Shown: one piece after another, positions 15,330-23,848 of the stretch
Numbering within the stretch: the first letter of the stretch is position 1
How the letters are laid out: the number at the start of each line of letters is the position of its first letter
Assembly (NCBI RefSeq): GCF_040289685.1
Contig: NZ_PSLQ01000040.1
Location: 1-31,487 of the forward strand
Direction: 5' to 3'
DNA length: 31,487 nucleotides
Source of the DNA: Pyrinomonas sp040289685
GTDB taxonomy: Bacteria > Acidobacteriota > Blastocatellia > Pyrinomonadales > Pyrinomonadaceae
Notes under the pieces: model-generated
Database searches by the model: none
The model's input: only the letters and a program-made list of their open reading frames with translations
What the model was told of the DNA's origin: nothing
Position numbers and translations under genes: made by a program

Positions 15330-17480
15330 GTGAAACAGGTTCTGCAAAATCCGAAAACGGGTGAGGTGCGCGTCGTCGAGGTGCCGCCGCCGACAGCGCA
15401 GCGCGGACGCCTTCTCATACGCACGGCAGCTTCATTGATCAGCGCCGGAACCGAACGGATGACGGTTGAGCTGGGTCAAAAGAGTCTGCTCGGCAAAGCG
15501 CGCGAGCGACCCGATTTGGTCCGGCAAGTCATTCAAAAGGCCAAAAACGAGGGGCTGTGGCAAACCGTGCGCGCTGTGCAAGCGCGTCTTGCTTCATCCA
15601 CCGCGCTCGGCTACAGCGCTGCTGGCACAGTCGTCGCCGTTGGCGACGATGTTACGGAATTTCGCGTTGGCGATCGCGTCGCTTGTGCGGGCGCTGGGTT
15701 CGCGTCGCATGCGGAGATGCTCGCCGTGCCGAAGAATCTGTGCGCGCGCGTGCCTGCCAACGTTTCTTTCGAGCAGGCTGCGTTTGGCACGCTCGGGGCC
15801 ATTGCGTTGCAAGGCGTGCGCCTTGCCGAGCCGACTCTCGGCGAAGCGGTGGTCGTCATCGGACTTGGATTGCTGGGCCAGTTGACCGTGCAGCTTCTCA
15901 AGGCGAACGGTTGTCGAGTTTTCGGCCTCGATCTAGAGGCGAGCAAAGTGGCATTGGCGCGCTCGCTCGGTGCAGACGACGGGGCGGTGATCAACGCCGA
16001 AACGAAGCGGGCTGTGTTGGATTGGTCGCGCGGGCGCGGCGCCGATGCCGTTTTGATCACGGCGGCGACCTCATCGAACGAACCCATCGAGTTCGCCGGC
16101 GAAGTCGCGCGCCTTCGCGGTCGCGTAGTGGCGGTCGGACTGGTCGGCATGAACGTGCCGCGCAAGGTCTATTACGAAAAGGAGCTTTCGCTCGTCGTTT
16201 CGCGTTCCTATGGGCCGGGCCGGTACGATCCCGAATACGAAGAACGCGGTCATGACTATCCTTTCGCTTACGTCCGATGGACCGAAGGGCGTAATCTAGA
16301 GGCTTTTCTCGACCTCGTCGCTGAAGGAAGGATCGATCTCGATCCGCTCATCACGCACCGCTTCAAGATCGAAGAGGCCGAGGCAGCTTACAGGTTGATC
16401 GCTGGCGAGCGGCGCGAACCGTATCTGGGAATTTTGTTGCAGTACGATGAGGCGCGTCCCATCGCAAGGCGCGTCGAGGTGACTGCCGCACGCAAAGCGC
16501 CTACGACGCGGCAGGTGCGCGTCGGATTGATCGGCGCCGGCAATTACGCTCGCACGATGCTGCTTCCGGCGCTGCAGGCCGCCGGCATGGAATTTCATGC
16601 GGTGGCGACCGCTTCGGGCGTTTCGGCGCGCGATGTGGCCGAGCGGTATGGGTTTCGCTACTGCGTCGCCAGCGCCGACGAGATCTTGAACGATGACCAA
16701 ATCGATCTGGTCGTGGTCGCCACGCGCCATGATCTTCACGCCGAGTTGGCGAGGCGGGCTTTGGAATGCAACCGCCACATCTTCGTTGAGAAACCGTTGG
16801 CGCTCGACGATGAGCAGTTGAATGGCGTCGTTGCGTCCGCGGCGCGCTCTTCGGCGCAACTGATGGTCGGTTTCAACCGGCGCTTTTCGCCGCTTGCACG
16901 CGCCGCTAAAGAGTTCTTCGAAGCTAGACGCGAGCCGCTTTCGATCCTCTACCGCGTCAGCGCCGGACGCCTTCCGCGCGAGCATTGGACGCAAGATCCG
17001 CGCGAAGGTGGCGGGCGCATCATCGGTGAGGTCTGCCACTTCATCGATCTAATGCAGTTTTTGACGGGCGCGCTTCCCGTGCGCGTCTATGCGGAAGAGA
17101 TCGAAACGCGCAATCACGAGATCGTCTGCGAAGATTCGGTCTTCATCACCATTCGCTTCAGTGACGGTTCGAACGGTTGCATCGCGTATCTTTCCGAAGG
17201 TGACCGCGCGCTTCCCAAAGAGCGCATTGAGATCTTCGGCCAAGGGCGCACCTTCGTGCTCGACGATTTCCGCTCGGCGCGCGCTTACTATCGCGGGCGC
17301 GAGCGCAAGATGCGACTTCGCAGTCAAGACAAGGGGCAGTGGGAGCAGGCCAAAGCGCTTCGCGCGATGTTGGTTGAAGGCCGTCCCGCTCCGATCACGC
17401 TGGCGGAATTAGAGGCGACGACTCGCGCGACCTTTCGCATTCGCGACGCGCTTCGTTGGCGGCGCCCGATGGAGCTTTGA
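15330..17480 (+). CDS. Bi-domain oxidoreductase (zinc-type MDR dehydrogenase fused to Gfo/Idh/MocA)
   Basis: This is a 716-residue fusion of two NAD(P)-dependent enzymes. Residues 1-380 are a medium-chain dehydrogenase: GYSAAGTVVAVG, FRVGDRVACAG, and a Rossmann loop GLGLLG at 178-183. From about residue 395 comes a Gfo/Idh/MocA domain: VGLIGAGNYA (402-407), VVATRHDLHAELARRAL, and the hallmark FVEKPLALD near residue 490. Such fusions typically sit in exopolysaccharide or lipopolysaccharide loci and are thought to reshape a nucleotide sugar; the substrate is not known. The start is GTG at 15330, preceded by GAGAGA and GAGGG. No glycosyltransferase is next to it here, so the usual context is missing. 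Confidence 0.9.
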   Translation: MKQVLQNPKTGEVRVVEVPPPTAQRGRLLIRTAASLISAGTERMTVELGQKSLLGKARERPDLVRQVIQKAKNEGLWQTVRAVQARLASSTALGYSAAGTVVAVGDDVTEFRVGDRVACAGAGFASHAEMLAVPKNLCARVPANVSFEQAAFGTLGAIALQGVRLAEPTLGEAVVVIGLGLLGQLTVQLLKANGCRVFGLDLEASKVALARSLGADDGAVINAETKRAVLDWSRGRGADAVLITAATSSNEPIEFAGEVARLRGRVVAVGLVGMNVPRKVYYEKELSLVVSRSYGPGRYDPEYEERGHDYPFAYVRWTEGRNLEAFLDLVAEGRIDLDPLITHRFKIEEAEAAYRLIAGERREPYLGILLQYDEARPIARRVEVTAARKAPTTRQVRVGLIGAGNYARTMLLPALQAAGMEFHAVATASGVSARDVAERYGFRYCVASADEILNDDQIDLVVVATRHDLHAELARRALECNRHIFVEKPLALDDEQLNGVVASAARSSAQLMVGFNRRFSPLARAAKEFFEARREPLSILYRVSAGRLPREHWTQDPREGGGRIIGEVCHFIDLMQFLTGALPVRVYAEEIETRNHEIVCEDSVFITIRFSDGSNGCIAYLSEGDRALPKERIEIFGQGRTFVLDDFRSARAYYRGRERKMRLRSQDKGQWEQAKALRAMLVEGRPAPITLAELEATTRATFRIRDALRWRRPMEL

Positions 17481-17659
17481 GAGTCCGACGCCCTTTGTGA
17501 CGCAAATACCCGACAGCCTAGCATTTATCATAGCATCTCAATCTGGCTTCGAGAGTTCGATATCTTTTGAGATGGTCGAGACCTGACGACCAAAATTTCG
17601 TCGAAACGGCACGTCATGGGTGGCGCAAGAGCCTTGCGGGAAGATCTTCATCGGAGTTA

Positions 17660-17764
17660 GACGAAAGTTCATCTTTCGACCTTTCGATCAACCGAAAGAA
17701 CTGATGGCGATGGTGCAAAATTGAACCTTCGGCGAAAGCTCATCGCTTGGCCTTTCGGTCAACG
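17660..17764. repeat. Diverged 34-bp direct repeat pair, 71-bp period
   Basis: Copies at 17660-17693 and 17731-17764 match at 26 of 34 positions. Each runs GNCGAAAGNTCATC, then a variable segment, then CCTTTCGNTCAAC. The CGAAAG and CTTTCG words inside each copy can pair as a small hairpin. Vocabulary and spacing resemble the pairs at 5728 and 19004. Confidence 0.55.
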
Positions 17765-17881
17765 ATTCTTCTCGCGACGAAAAAAGCTGGTTCTCAACCG
17801 TATGATCAAAACGTCGCTGTTCGATAGCAGCGGCTCCGGCTCAAAAGTCGGACCGTCGGCGCAGGGTTGGCAAATTGACTC

Positions 17882-17913
17882 TTGAAATCGGCGGCGCGGA
17901 TGCTATAATCCGC
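17882..17913 (+). promoter_or_regulatory. Promoter with overlapping inverted repeat, upstream of the DnaC-like gene
   Basis: TTGAAA (17882-17887), 16 bases, then TATAAT (17904-17909) with a TGC extension: a strong extended -10 promoter. The perfect inverted repeat GCGGAT-N6-ATCCGC (17896-17913) straddles the -10 and looks like a repressor operator. The start near 17916 leaves about 69 bases to the gene. Confidence 0.6.
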
Positions 17914-17984
17914 CGCGCCAACGATCAGCGCGTGGTCTTGAAGCGCCCGATTCGCGCAGTGAAAGCGTACGTTCGACGTTCGGA

Positions 17985-18773
17985 ATGCCCATGTCGTCCG
18001 ACAACGCGAAAATTCACCCGTTGTTCGCGGTTCCCGAGATGACGGAACCGGAGACCTCGCCTGCGGAAGGATCGCTTTCGTCCGCGTGTCCATACTGCTT
18101 CGGGACAGGCATGGAAGTGGTGCCCGGCAAAGGCGCGCGGCGTTGTCGTTGCCGCACCGAGAACCAAACGAAGAAGCTCCTCGAAGCGGCACGTATCCCG
18201 CGCCGCTACGCCGAATGTTCCTTGCAAAATTACTATCCGGCGCAAGGCAACGGCTCGCAGCTTCGCGCCTTCAATTACGCCTTTCGTCTCGTGCGCGAAT
18301 ACCCGGCAGTGGATCGCGGCCTTCTGTTCATGGGCCCGGTGGGAGTCGGCAAAACCCATTTGGCTGTAGCGATCATTCGCGGTTTGATCGAAAAGGGCGT
18401 GTCGTGTCTGTTCTACGATTTCGGCACGCTGCTCAAAGAGATACAGGACTCTTACAATCCCGTATCGCAAACATCGGAACTACGCATTCTTGCCCCAGTT
18501 TATCAAGCCGAAGTGCTCGTACTCGACGAGCTAGGCGCGAGCAAGCCGACCGATTGGGTGCGCGATACGATGATGCAGGTGATCGGCACGCGCTACAACG
18601 AGCGGAAGCTCACCATCATCACGACGAACTACATGGACGCGCGACGCAACCCGATTGAAGAAACGTTGGAGGACCGCATCGGCGTCCGCTTGCGTTCGCG
18701 CCTCTATGAAATGTGCAAAACGGTCGTGATCGAAGGCGATGATTACCGTCGCCGCTTCGACGCACAACAGTAA
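17985..18773 (+). CDS. DnaC/IstB-like AAA+ ATPase (helicase loader) with N-terminal zinc motif
   Basis: This 262-residue protein has Cys35, Cys38, Cys54 and Cys56 (CPYC...CRC), a probable zinc finger, followed by a AAA+ core with Walker A GPVGVGKTH (117-125) and Walker B VLVLDELG (about 177-184). Sensor-like TIITTNY and the ARRNPIEETLEDRIGVRLRSRLYEM end complete the DnaC/DnaI pattern. These proteins load the replicative helicase DnaB at origins. IstB-type relatives serve transposases, but no IstA transposase is nearby, so a housekeeping loader role is more likely. The start could also be the Met two codons later (MSSDN); neither has a clear ribosome site. A palindrome over its promoter suggests regulated expression. 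Confidence 0.8.
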   Translation: MPMSSDNAKIHPLFAVPEMTEPETSPAEGSLSSACPYCFGTGMEVVPGKGARRCRCRTENQTKKLLEAARIPRRYAECSLQNYYPAQGNGSQLRAFNYAFRLVREYPAVDRGLLFMGPVGVGKTHLAVAIIRGLIEKGVSCLFYDFGTLLKEIQDSYNPVSQTSELRILAPVYQAEVLVLDELGASKPTDWVRDTMMQVIGTRYNERKLTIITTNYMDARRNPIEETLEDRIGVRLRSRLYEMCKTVVIEGDDYRRRFDAQQ

Positions 18774-18819
18774 GATAGAAGCGCCCCTCACACCCCCTGG
18801 ACATAGTTGAAAAGCACTC

Positions 18820-19008
18820 TTGAGTCCGATCCTCTACGGCGCAACCTTTTTCGTCGTTGGATTGCTGACCGCCCTATTTTTTAACATAGCGTCTAGGTTC
18901 ACCGGCGGATTGGAATTGAAGGTGGAACGAGAGAATGGCGATGGCTGGAGCGCCTCGGATGACGAGGCGAGCGCAAGCACGGGCGCTCTCTTCGGCGGAG
19001 AGCGTTAG
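18820..19008 (+). CDS. 62-residue single-helix membrane protein (TTG start)
   Basis: A small reading frame 46 bases after the helicase-loader gene. Residues 3-24 form a strong transmembrane helix (ILYGATFFVVGLLTALFFNIA). An amphipathic or acidic tail with ENGDGWSASDDEAS follows. No ATG or GTG is available in frame at a sensible place, so TTG at 18820 is the likely start. The ribosome site is weak, which lowers confidence. Its stop falls at 19006-19008, inside the first copy of a 31-bp repeat, just as the mglA stop falls inside a repeat. I do not recognise a family. Confidence 0.45.
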   Translation: MSPILYGATFFVVGLLTALFFNIASRFTGGLELKVERENGDGWSASDDEASASTGALFGGER

Positions 19009-19107
19009 CCTTGACCCATCACGCTAATGAGGGGATCGCCTGCGCGCGCCGACGATGTGCTTTTCATCCTCAACGTGTTAGCCTTGACCCGTCACGCTAA
19101 TGAGGGG
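19004..19107. repeat. 31-bp direct repeat pair, 73-bp period
   Basis: Copies at 19004-19034 and 19077-19107 differ at one base. Each begins GTTAGCCTTGACCC and ends CACGCTAATGAGGGG. The first copy overlaps the stop codon of the small membrane protein. Confidence 0.85.
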
Positions 19108-19240
19108 AGCGCTTACGACGGGATGCGAAAGCGCGCTGATCAGGCGTCTCGGTGCTGGATCCGCGGACGCGGTCCGTCGAGCAAACGCTCCTTCCCGACG
19201 CTTACAACGTTCAATCCCCTCCTGGGGGGGGCCTTTCGAG

Positions 19241-19394
19241 TTCGAGACGCTTTTCAAACTGATGCTCGTACCGATTTTGGTCAAGCGTCGGTAACTCGAG
19301 AATCCTTTCGAGACGCTTTTCCAAAACCGGGCTGGTTCTGCAAGCGGCGATCGCGACGCTTTGGTGGCTCGGGACACCTTTCGAAACGCTTTTC
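19241..19394. repeat. Four-copy short repeat, consensus TTTCGARACGCTTTTC
   Basis: Copies lie at 19241-19255, 19306-19320, 19350-19362 (diverged, atCGCGACGCTTtg) and 19379-19394. Starts are 65, 44 and 29 bases apart; the two best copies (19306 and 19379) are 73 apart. The same CGAAACGCTTTT word occurs in the repeat pair upstream of yvcK (5745-5756). Confidence 0.6.
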
Positions 19395-19456
19395 GATCCC
19401 GTTTCGACTCGCCGGGCAAAAAGCGGTCAGTTCGGCGCCGGAGAGAGCGCGGCGCG

Positions 19457-19486
19457 TTACAACTGGCGCCGCAGTTTGTGTATAAT
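19457..19486 (+). promoter_or_regulatory. carB promoter
   Basis: A perfect TATAAT (19481-19486) lies 18 bases downstream of TTACAA (19457-19462, weak -35). Transcription near 19493 gives a leader of about 39 bases before the ATG at 19532. I see no PyrR or attenuator-type structure in such a short leader. Confidence 0.5.
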
Positions 19487-19531
19487 GCCTTGAATTTTGA
19501 ACCGGAGAAGATCCGCTCGTCTTGTAGCAAG

Positions 19532-22500
19532 ATGCCGAAACGGACTGACATTCGCAAGATAATGATCATCGGCTCCGGGCCGATCGTCATCGGGCAAGCG
19601 TGCGAGTTCGATTATTCGGGCACGCAGGCTTGCAAAGCCCTTCGACAGGAAGGGTACGAGGTGGTGTTGGTCAACTCCAATCCGGCGACCATCATGACCG
19701 ATCCGGAGATGGCCGATCGGACCTACATTGAGCCGCTCACAGTCGAATTCGTCTCCGAGATCATCGCCCGCGAACGGCCCGATGCGCTGCTTCCGACCGT
19801 TGGCGGTCAAACGGGACTCAATTTGGCGATCGCGCTCGCCGACGAAGGGGTGCTCGACCGTTACGGCGTCGAACTGATCGGCGCAAACCGCAACGCGATA
19901 CGCATCGCCGAAGATCGCGAGCTTTTCAAGAGGGCGATGGATGAAGCCGGGTTGCCGATGCCGCGCGGCGGTTTCGCGCGTTCGTGGGAAGATGCCCAAC
20001 GAATCGTCCGCAAGACCGGGTATCCGGCGATCATCCGTCCATCGTTCACGCTCGGCGGCACGGGCGGCGGCACGGCTTTCAACCCGGAAGAGTTCGAAGA
20101 GATCGTGCGCAATGGGCTTGCCGCTTCGCCCATCCATGAGGTCTTGATCGAGGAATCGATCCTCGGTTGGAAAGAGTTCGAGCTTGAGGTGATGCGCGAT
20201 TTGGCGGACAACGTCGTGATCATCTGCTCGATCGAGAACTTCGATCCGATGGGCGTGCACACGGGCGATTCGATCACGGTCGCGCCGGCGCAAACTTTGA
20301 CGGACGTTGAGTATCAACGCCTGCGGGATATGGCGATCCGCATCATTCGCAAGGTTGGAGTTGAGACGGGCGGTTCGAACATCCAATTCGCCGTCAATCC
20401 GGAGAACGGCGACGTGCGCGTGATCGAGATGAACCCGCGCGTATCGCGCTCCTCGGCCCTCGCTTCAAAGGCGACTGGATTCCCGATCGCCAAGATCGCC
20501 GCCAAACTCGCTGTCGGCTACACGCTCGACGAAATACCGAACGACATCACGAAGAAGACTCCGGCCAGCTTTGAGCCGACGATCGATTACGTCGTGGTGA
20601 AGATACCGAAGTGGAACTTCGAGAAGTTTCGCGAAGCCGAAGACGTCCTCGGCACGCAGATGAAATCGGTCGGCGAAGTGATGGCCATCGGGCGCACCTT
20701 CAAAGAGGCGCTCTTCAAGGGCTTGCGCTCGCTCGAAGCGGTCAAACCGCTTCGCTTGGCGAATGTGCCCGAAGACGAGCTGCAGCGAAAGCTTGCGCGC
20801 CCCAACTCGCAACGCTTCTCCTACATCACTTACGCGTTGCGAATCGGGTGGTCCATCGATGAGATCTACCGTTTGACGCGGATCGATCCGTGGTTTTTGG
20901 AACAGATCAAAGAGGTGATGGACGTTCAGGCTCGCGTCGAAGGGCGCGCGCTCGAAGAGATACCGGCTGACTTGTTGCGCGAGTTCAAAGAGGTCGCACT
21001 ATCTGACCGGCGTCTGGCATACCTTACGGGACGGTCGGAGCAGGAGGTGCGCGAATACCGCAAACGTTTAGGGATCGTCCCCGTTTACAAACGAGTCGAT
21101 ACTTGCGGCGCTGAATTCGAATCGCACACGCCCTACCTTTATTCGACCTACGAGGACGAAGATGAAGCGAATCCGACCGAGCGCCCGAAGATCATGATCC
21201 TGGGATCTGGGCCGAACCGCATCGGGCAGGGAATCGAATTCGACTACTGTTGTTGCCATGCGTCATTTGCCTTGCGCGAGGCCGGTTATGAGACGATCAT
21301 GGTCAACTGCAATCCCGAAACGGTCTCAACCGACTACGACACATCAGACAGACTCTATTTTGAACCGCTCACCTTCGAGGACGTGATGAACGTCATTGAC
21401 GTCGAAAAGCCGACGGGCGTCATCGTGCAGTTCGGTGGGCAGACGCCGCTCAATCTGGCCGTGCGTTTGGCTGAGGCTGGCGCGCCGATCATCGGCACGT
21501 CGCCCGATTCGATCGATCTCGCCGAGGATCGCAAGCGCTTCGGCGCTTTGCTGCGCCAACTTGGCATCCCGCAGCCCGAAAACGGCACGGCTACGTCGGG
21601 CGAAGAAGCGAAAGATATCGCCGCCAAAATCGGATATCCGGTGCTCGTGCGACCGAGCTACGTTCTCGGCGGGCGCGCGATGGCGATCGTTTACGACGAA
21701 AAGAGCTTGGATGAATACATGCGCACGGCCGTTGACGCATCGCCGGAGAAGCCCGTCTTGATCGATAAATTTTTAGAGCGTGCGGCGGAGTTCGACGTCG
21801 ATGCGATCGCGGATGAAACCGCCTGCGTCATCGCTGGAATTCAAGAGCATATCGAAGAAGCGGGGATACATTCGGGCGATTCGTCGTGCGTGTTGCCGCC
21901 GGTCAAGATCGAGCCGGAGCATCTTGAAACGATCCGCCACTACACGCGGCTCCTTGCGCGCGCGCTCGGCGTGCGCGGGTTGATGAACGTGCAGTATGCC
22001 GTCAAGGATGATCGCGTCTATGTGCTTGAAGTCAACCCGCGCGCGTCACGCACCGTGCCGTTCGTCTCGAAGGCGACGGGCGTGCCGCTGGCGCGCATCG
22101 CCGCGCTCGTCATGGCCGGAAGGCCGCTCAAGGATTTCAACCTGCCAGAAGACCTGACGGTCGCTCGTTTCTTCATCAAATCGCCCGTCTTCCCGTTCAA
22201 TAAATTCCCGGGTGTCGATCCGATCCTCGGACCGGAGATGCACTCGACGGGCGAAGTGATGGGCATTGGAAATAGCTTCGGCGAGGCTTACGCCAAGGCG
22301 ATGCTCGCGACAGGATTGAAACTTCCGACCAGCGGCACGGCCTTCATCAGCGTCAACGATGCGGATAAAGGTCAAGCGGTGGTCCTAGCGCGCAGGCTCA
22401 AGCGGCTCGGCTTCAACTTGATGGCGACTGTCGGCACGGCGGCACGTTTGCGCGAGGTCGGGCTTGAGGTCGAAACCGTCTTCAAAGTGAACGAGGGGCG

Positions 22501-22753
22501 TCCGAACATCGTCGACTACATCAAGCGCGGCGCGATCGCGCTCATCATCAACACACCGCTCGGGCGCGCTTCGCACTACGATGAGCAGGCGATCAGACGC
22601 GCCGCATTGCAATATAACGTCCCGTGCGTAACGACCATGACCGGGGCGCAAGCGTTGGTGGAAGCGATCGCTTCGCGTGGACGCGAGGACGCTTCGATCA
22701 TCTCTTTGCAAGAACTGCATTCGCAAGTCGCTTTTTCGACGCACGTACGATGA
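19532..22753 (+). CDS. carB: Carbamoyl-phosphate synthase large subunit
   Basis: CarB makes carbamoyl phosphate from bicarbonate, ATP and ammonia delivered by CarA, feeding pyrimidine and arginine synthesis. At 1073 residues it is full length. Two homologous ATP-grasp halves are visible. The first starts KIMIIGSGPIVIGQACEFDYSGTQA and the second starts KIMILGSGPNRIGQGIEFDYCCCHA, near residue 555. EMNPRVSRSSALASKATG and EVNPRASRTVPFVSKATG are the metal and ATP loops of each half. The last 130 residues are the allosteric MGS-like domain (TVGTAARLREVG, NIVDYIKRGAIALIINTP). The start is set by MPKRTDIRKIMIIGSGP; its ribosome site is weak. carA is not in the window. Its stop overlaps the next gene by ATGA. 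Confidence 0.97.
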   Translation: MPKRTDIRKIMIIGSGPIVIGQACEFDYSGTQACKALRQEGYEVVLVNSNPATIMTDPEMADRTYIEPLTVEFVSEIIARERPDALLPTVGGQTGLNLAIALADEGVLDRYGVELIGANRNAIRIAEDRELFKRAMDEAGLPMPRGGFARSWEDAQRIVRKTGYPAIIRPSFTLGGTGGGTAFNPEEFEEIVRNGLAASPIHEVLIEESILGWKEFELEVMRDLADNVVIICSIENFDPMGVHTGDSITVAPAQTLTDVEYQRLRDMAIRIIRKVGVETGGSNIQFAVNPENGDVRVIEMNPRVSRSSALASKATGFPIAKIAAKLAVGYTLDEIPNDITKKTPASFEPTIDYVVVKIPKWNFEKFREAEDVLGTQMKSVGEVMAIGRTFKEALFKGLRSLEAVKPLRLANVPEDELQRKLARPNSQRFSYITYALRIGWSIDEIYRLTRIDPWFLEQIKEVMDVQARVEGRALEEIPADLLREFKEVALSDRRLAYLTGRSEQEVREYRKRLGIVPVYKRVDTCGAEFESHTPYLYSTYEDEDEANPTERPKIMILGSGPNRIGQGIEFDYCCCHASFALREAGYETIMVNCNPETVSTDYDTSDRLYFEPLTFEDVMNVIDVEKPTGVIVQFGGQTPLNLAVRLAEAGAPIIGTSPDSIDLAEDRKRFGALLRQLGIPQPENGTATSGEEAKDIAAKIGYPVLVRPSYVLGGRAMAIVYDEKSLDEYMRTAVDASPEKPVLIDKFLERAAEFDVDAIADETACVIAGIQEHIEEAGIHSGDSSCVLPPVKIEPEHLETIRHYTRLLARALGVRGLMNVQYAVKDDRVYVLEVNPRASRTVPFVSKATGVPLARIAALVMAGRPLKDFNLPEDLTVARFFIKSPVFPFNKFPGVDPILGPEMHSTGEVMGIGNSFGEAYAKAMLATGLKLPTSGTAFISVNDADKGQAVVLARRLKRLGFNLMATVGTAARLREVGLEVETVFKVNEGRPNIVDYIKRGAIALIINTPLGRASHYDEQAIRRAALQYNVPCVTTMTGAQALVEAIASRGREDASIISLQELHSQVAFSTHVR

Positions 22754-23184
22754 GGGACGAGACGAGGATTAACGACCGCAAGACGATCGACTGGATTCTC
22801 CGAGAATGTCGCACGATCGCCGTTGTCGGATTGTCATCCAACCCTTGGCGTCCGTCGCACGGCGTTGCCAGCTACATGAAGCGCAACGGCTACCGCGTTA
22901 TTCCGGTCAATCCGCACGAGCGTGAGGTTCTGGGCGAACGAGCCTATGCTTCGTTGCGCGATGTGCCTGAGAAGATCGAACTGGTGGACATCTTCCGGCG
23001 GTCGGAAGAAGCGGGAAAGGCGGTTGATGAGGCGATTCAAATCGGCGCGAAGGCCGTCTGGTTGCAAGAGGGCGTGATTGACCAGGCGGCGGCGGAACGA
23101 GCGCTCGATGCCGGTTTGCTCGTCGTCATGGATCGCTGTTGGCTCAAAGAGCACGCGAAATGGAAAAATAGCCTCGCGTTTTGA
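22750..23184 (+). CDS. CoA-binding-domain protein (YccU-like)
   Basis: This 144-residue protein is a single CoA_binding Rossmann domain: TIAVVGLSSNPWRPSHGVASYMKRNGYRVIPVNP, then ELVDIFRRSEEAGKAVDEAI, then AVWLQEGVIDQAAAERALDAGLLVVMDRC. The PVNP loop, WLQ strand and closing MDRC are family marks. Proteins of this type bind CoA or similar nucleotides; the cellular role is not settled. It starts at the ATG that overlaps the carB TGA (ATGA), so it is translationally coupled to carB. Confidence 0.88.
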   Translation: MRDETRINDRKTIDWILRECRTIAVVGLSSNPWRPSHGVASYMKRNGYRVIPVNPHEREVLGERAYASLRDVPEKIELVDIFRRSEEAGKAVDEAIQIGAKAVWLQEGVIDQAAAERALDAGLLVVMDRCWLKEHAKWKNSLAF

Positions 23185-23208
23185 TCGCGCCAGGACGAGG
23201 TCAGAAAA

Positions 23209-23844
23209 ATGACTGCGGCGACGACGCTAGCCGAACAGCGCGTGGTTCTGCGCAACGTCAGTTGGGAGGCGTATGAGAGGTTGCTTCGCGATCACGCCGA
23301 AGCGAGCAGCCCGCGACTCTTTTACGATCGCGGCACGTTGGAGATCATGAGCCCATCAGCTAAGCATGAACAGCTGAAAGATGCCGTCACCATGCTGATC
23401 GCCGTGATCGCGGAAGAGTTCGGTTTGAATCACCGTGGTTTTGGTTCGACGACCTTCCGCCGTGAAGATCTAGCGCGCGGTTTCGAACCGGACGCTTGCT
23501 TCTATTTCGCCAATGAACCGCGCGTGCGCGGCAAAGAAGAGATCGATCTGGCGACGGATCCGCCGCCGGATCTGGTCGTTGAAATCGACATCACCCGTTC
23601 ATCCATCGACAAGATGGCAACCTTTGCTGCACTGGAAGTTCCAGAGGTGTGGCGTTACGATGGCAGGCGACTACAGTTCTTCTCTCTTCAAGGGCGGGAG
23701 TATGTGGAGATCACTGAAAGCGCGGCGCTGCCCGGATTGACGTCTAAGGCGGTCGAGAGCTTTCTGGCCGAAAGCGAGAGGATGGGACGGCTCGAGTGGT
23801 TGAAGATGCTGCGCGAGTGGGCGCGCGCGCGCAAAGGAGATTGA
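23209..23844 (+). CDS. Uma2-family (DUF820) PD-(D/E)xK nuclease-fold protein
   Basis: This 211-residue protein matches the Uma2 family: WEAYERLL, the YDRGTLEIMSPSAKHEQL strand-helix, GFEPDACFYF with the conserved Asp, PPPDLVVEIDI with the catalytic-type Glu, and VPEVWRYDG. These residues form a PD-(D/E)xK restriction-like active site, which appears intact. Uma2 proteins are abundant in cyanobacteria, Chloroflexi and Acidobacteriota, and their biological role is largely unknown. The ribosome site GAGG lies 8 bases before the ATG. It is 24 bases after the CoA-binding gene and 4 bases before mogA, so all four genes from carB to mogA may share a transcript. The C-terminus has a basic helix (REWARARKGD). 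Confidence 0.88.
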   Translation: MTAATTLAEQRVVLRNVSWEAYERLLRDHAEASSPRLFYDRGTLEIMSPSAKHEQLKDAVTMLIAVIAEEFGLNHRGFGSTTFRREDLARGFEPDACFYFANEPRVRGKEEIDLATDPPPDLVVEIDITRSSIDKMATFAALEVPEVWRYDGRRLQFFSLQGREYVEITESAALPGLTSKAVESFLAESERMGRLEWLKMLREWARARKGD

Positions 23845-23848
23845 GGCG

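Larger units (their letters stand above)
17481..17984. other. 504-bp gene-free region before the helicase-loader gene
   Basis: There is no credible gene. The middle holds a diverged pair of 34-bp repeats with a 71-bp period (17660 and 17731), together with further TTTCG and CGAAAG words. The last 100 bases hold a strong promoter with an overlapping palindrome. Bases 17481-17655 show nothing recognisable. Confidence 0.6.
19009..19531. other. 523-bp gene-free leader upstream of carB
   Basis: No credible gene is present. The region is unusually repetitive: the second 31-bp repeat copy, then four copies of a TTTCGAGACGCTTTT-like word between 19241 and 19394, then the carB promoter. It also contains a G7 run at 19224-19230. 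Confidence 0.6.

Noticed and set aside
15235..15333. A 32-codon frame (MASDAVSIAG...) ending in the GTG start of the bi-domain oxidoreductase
   Set aside because: No ribosome site and no clear protein features; the overlap with the next start is most likely chance.
17985..18773. IstB, the ATPase partner of an IS21-type transposase
   Set aside because: There is no IstA gene or IS21 end nearby, and the N-terminal zinc motif fits cellular DnaC-like loaders better.
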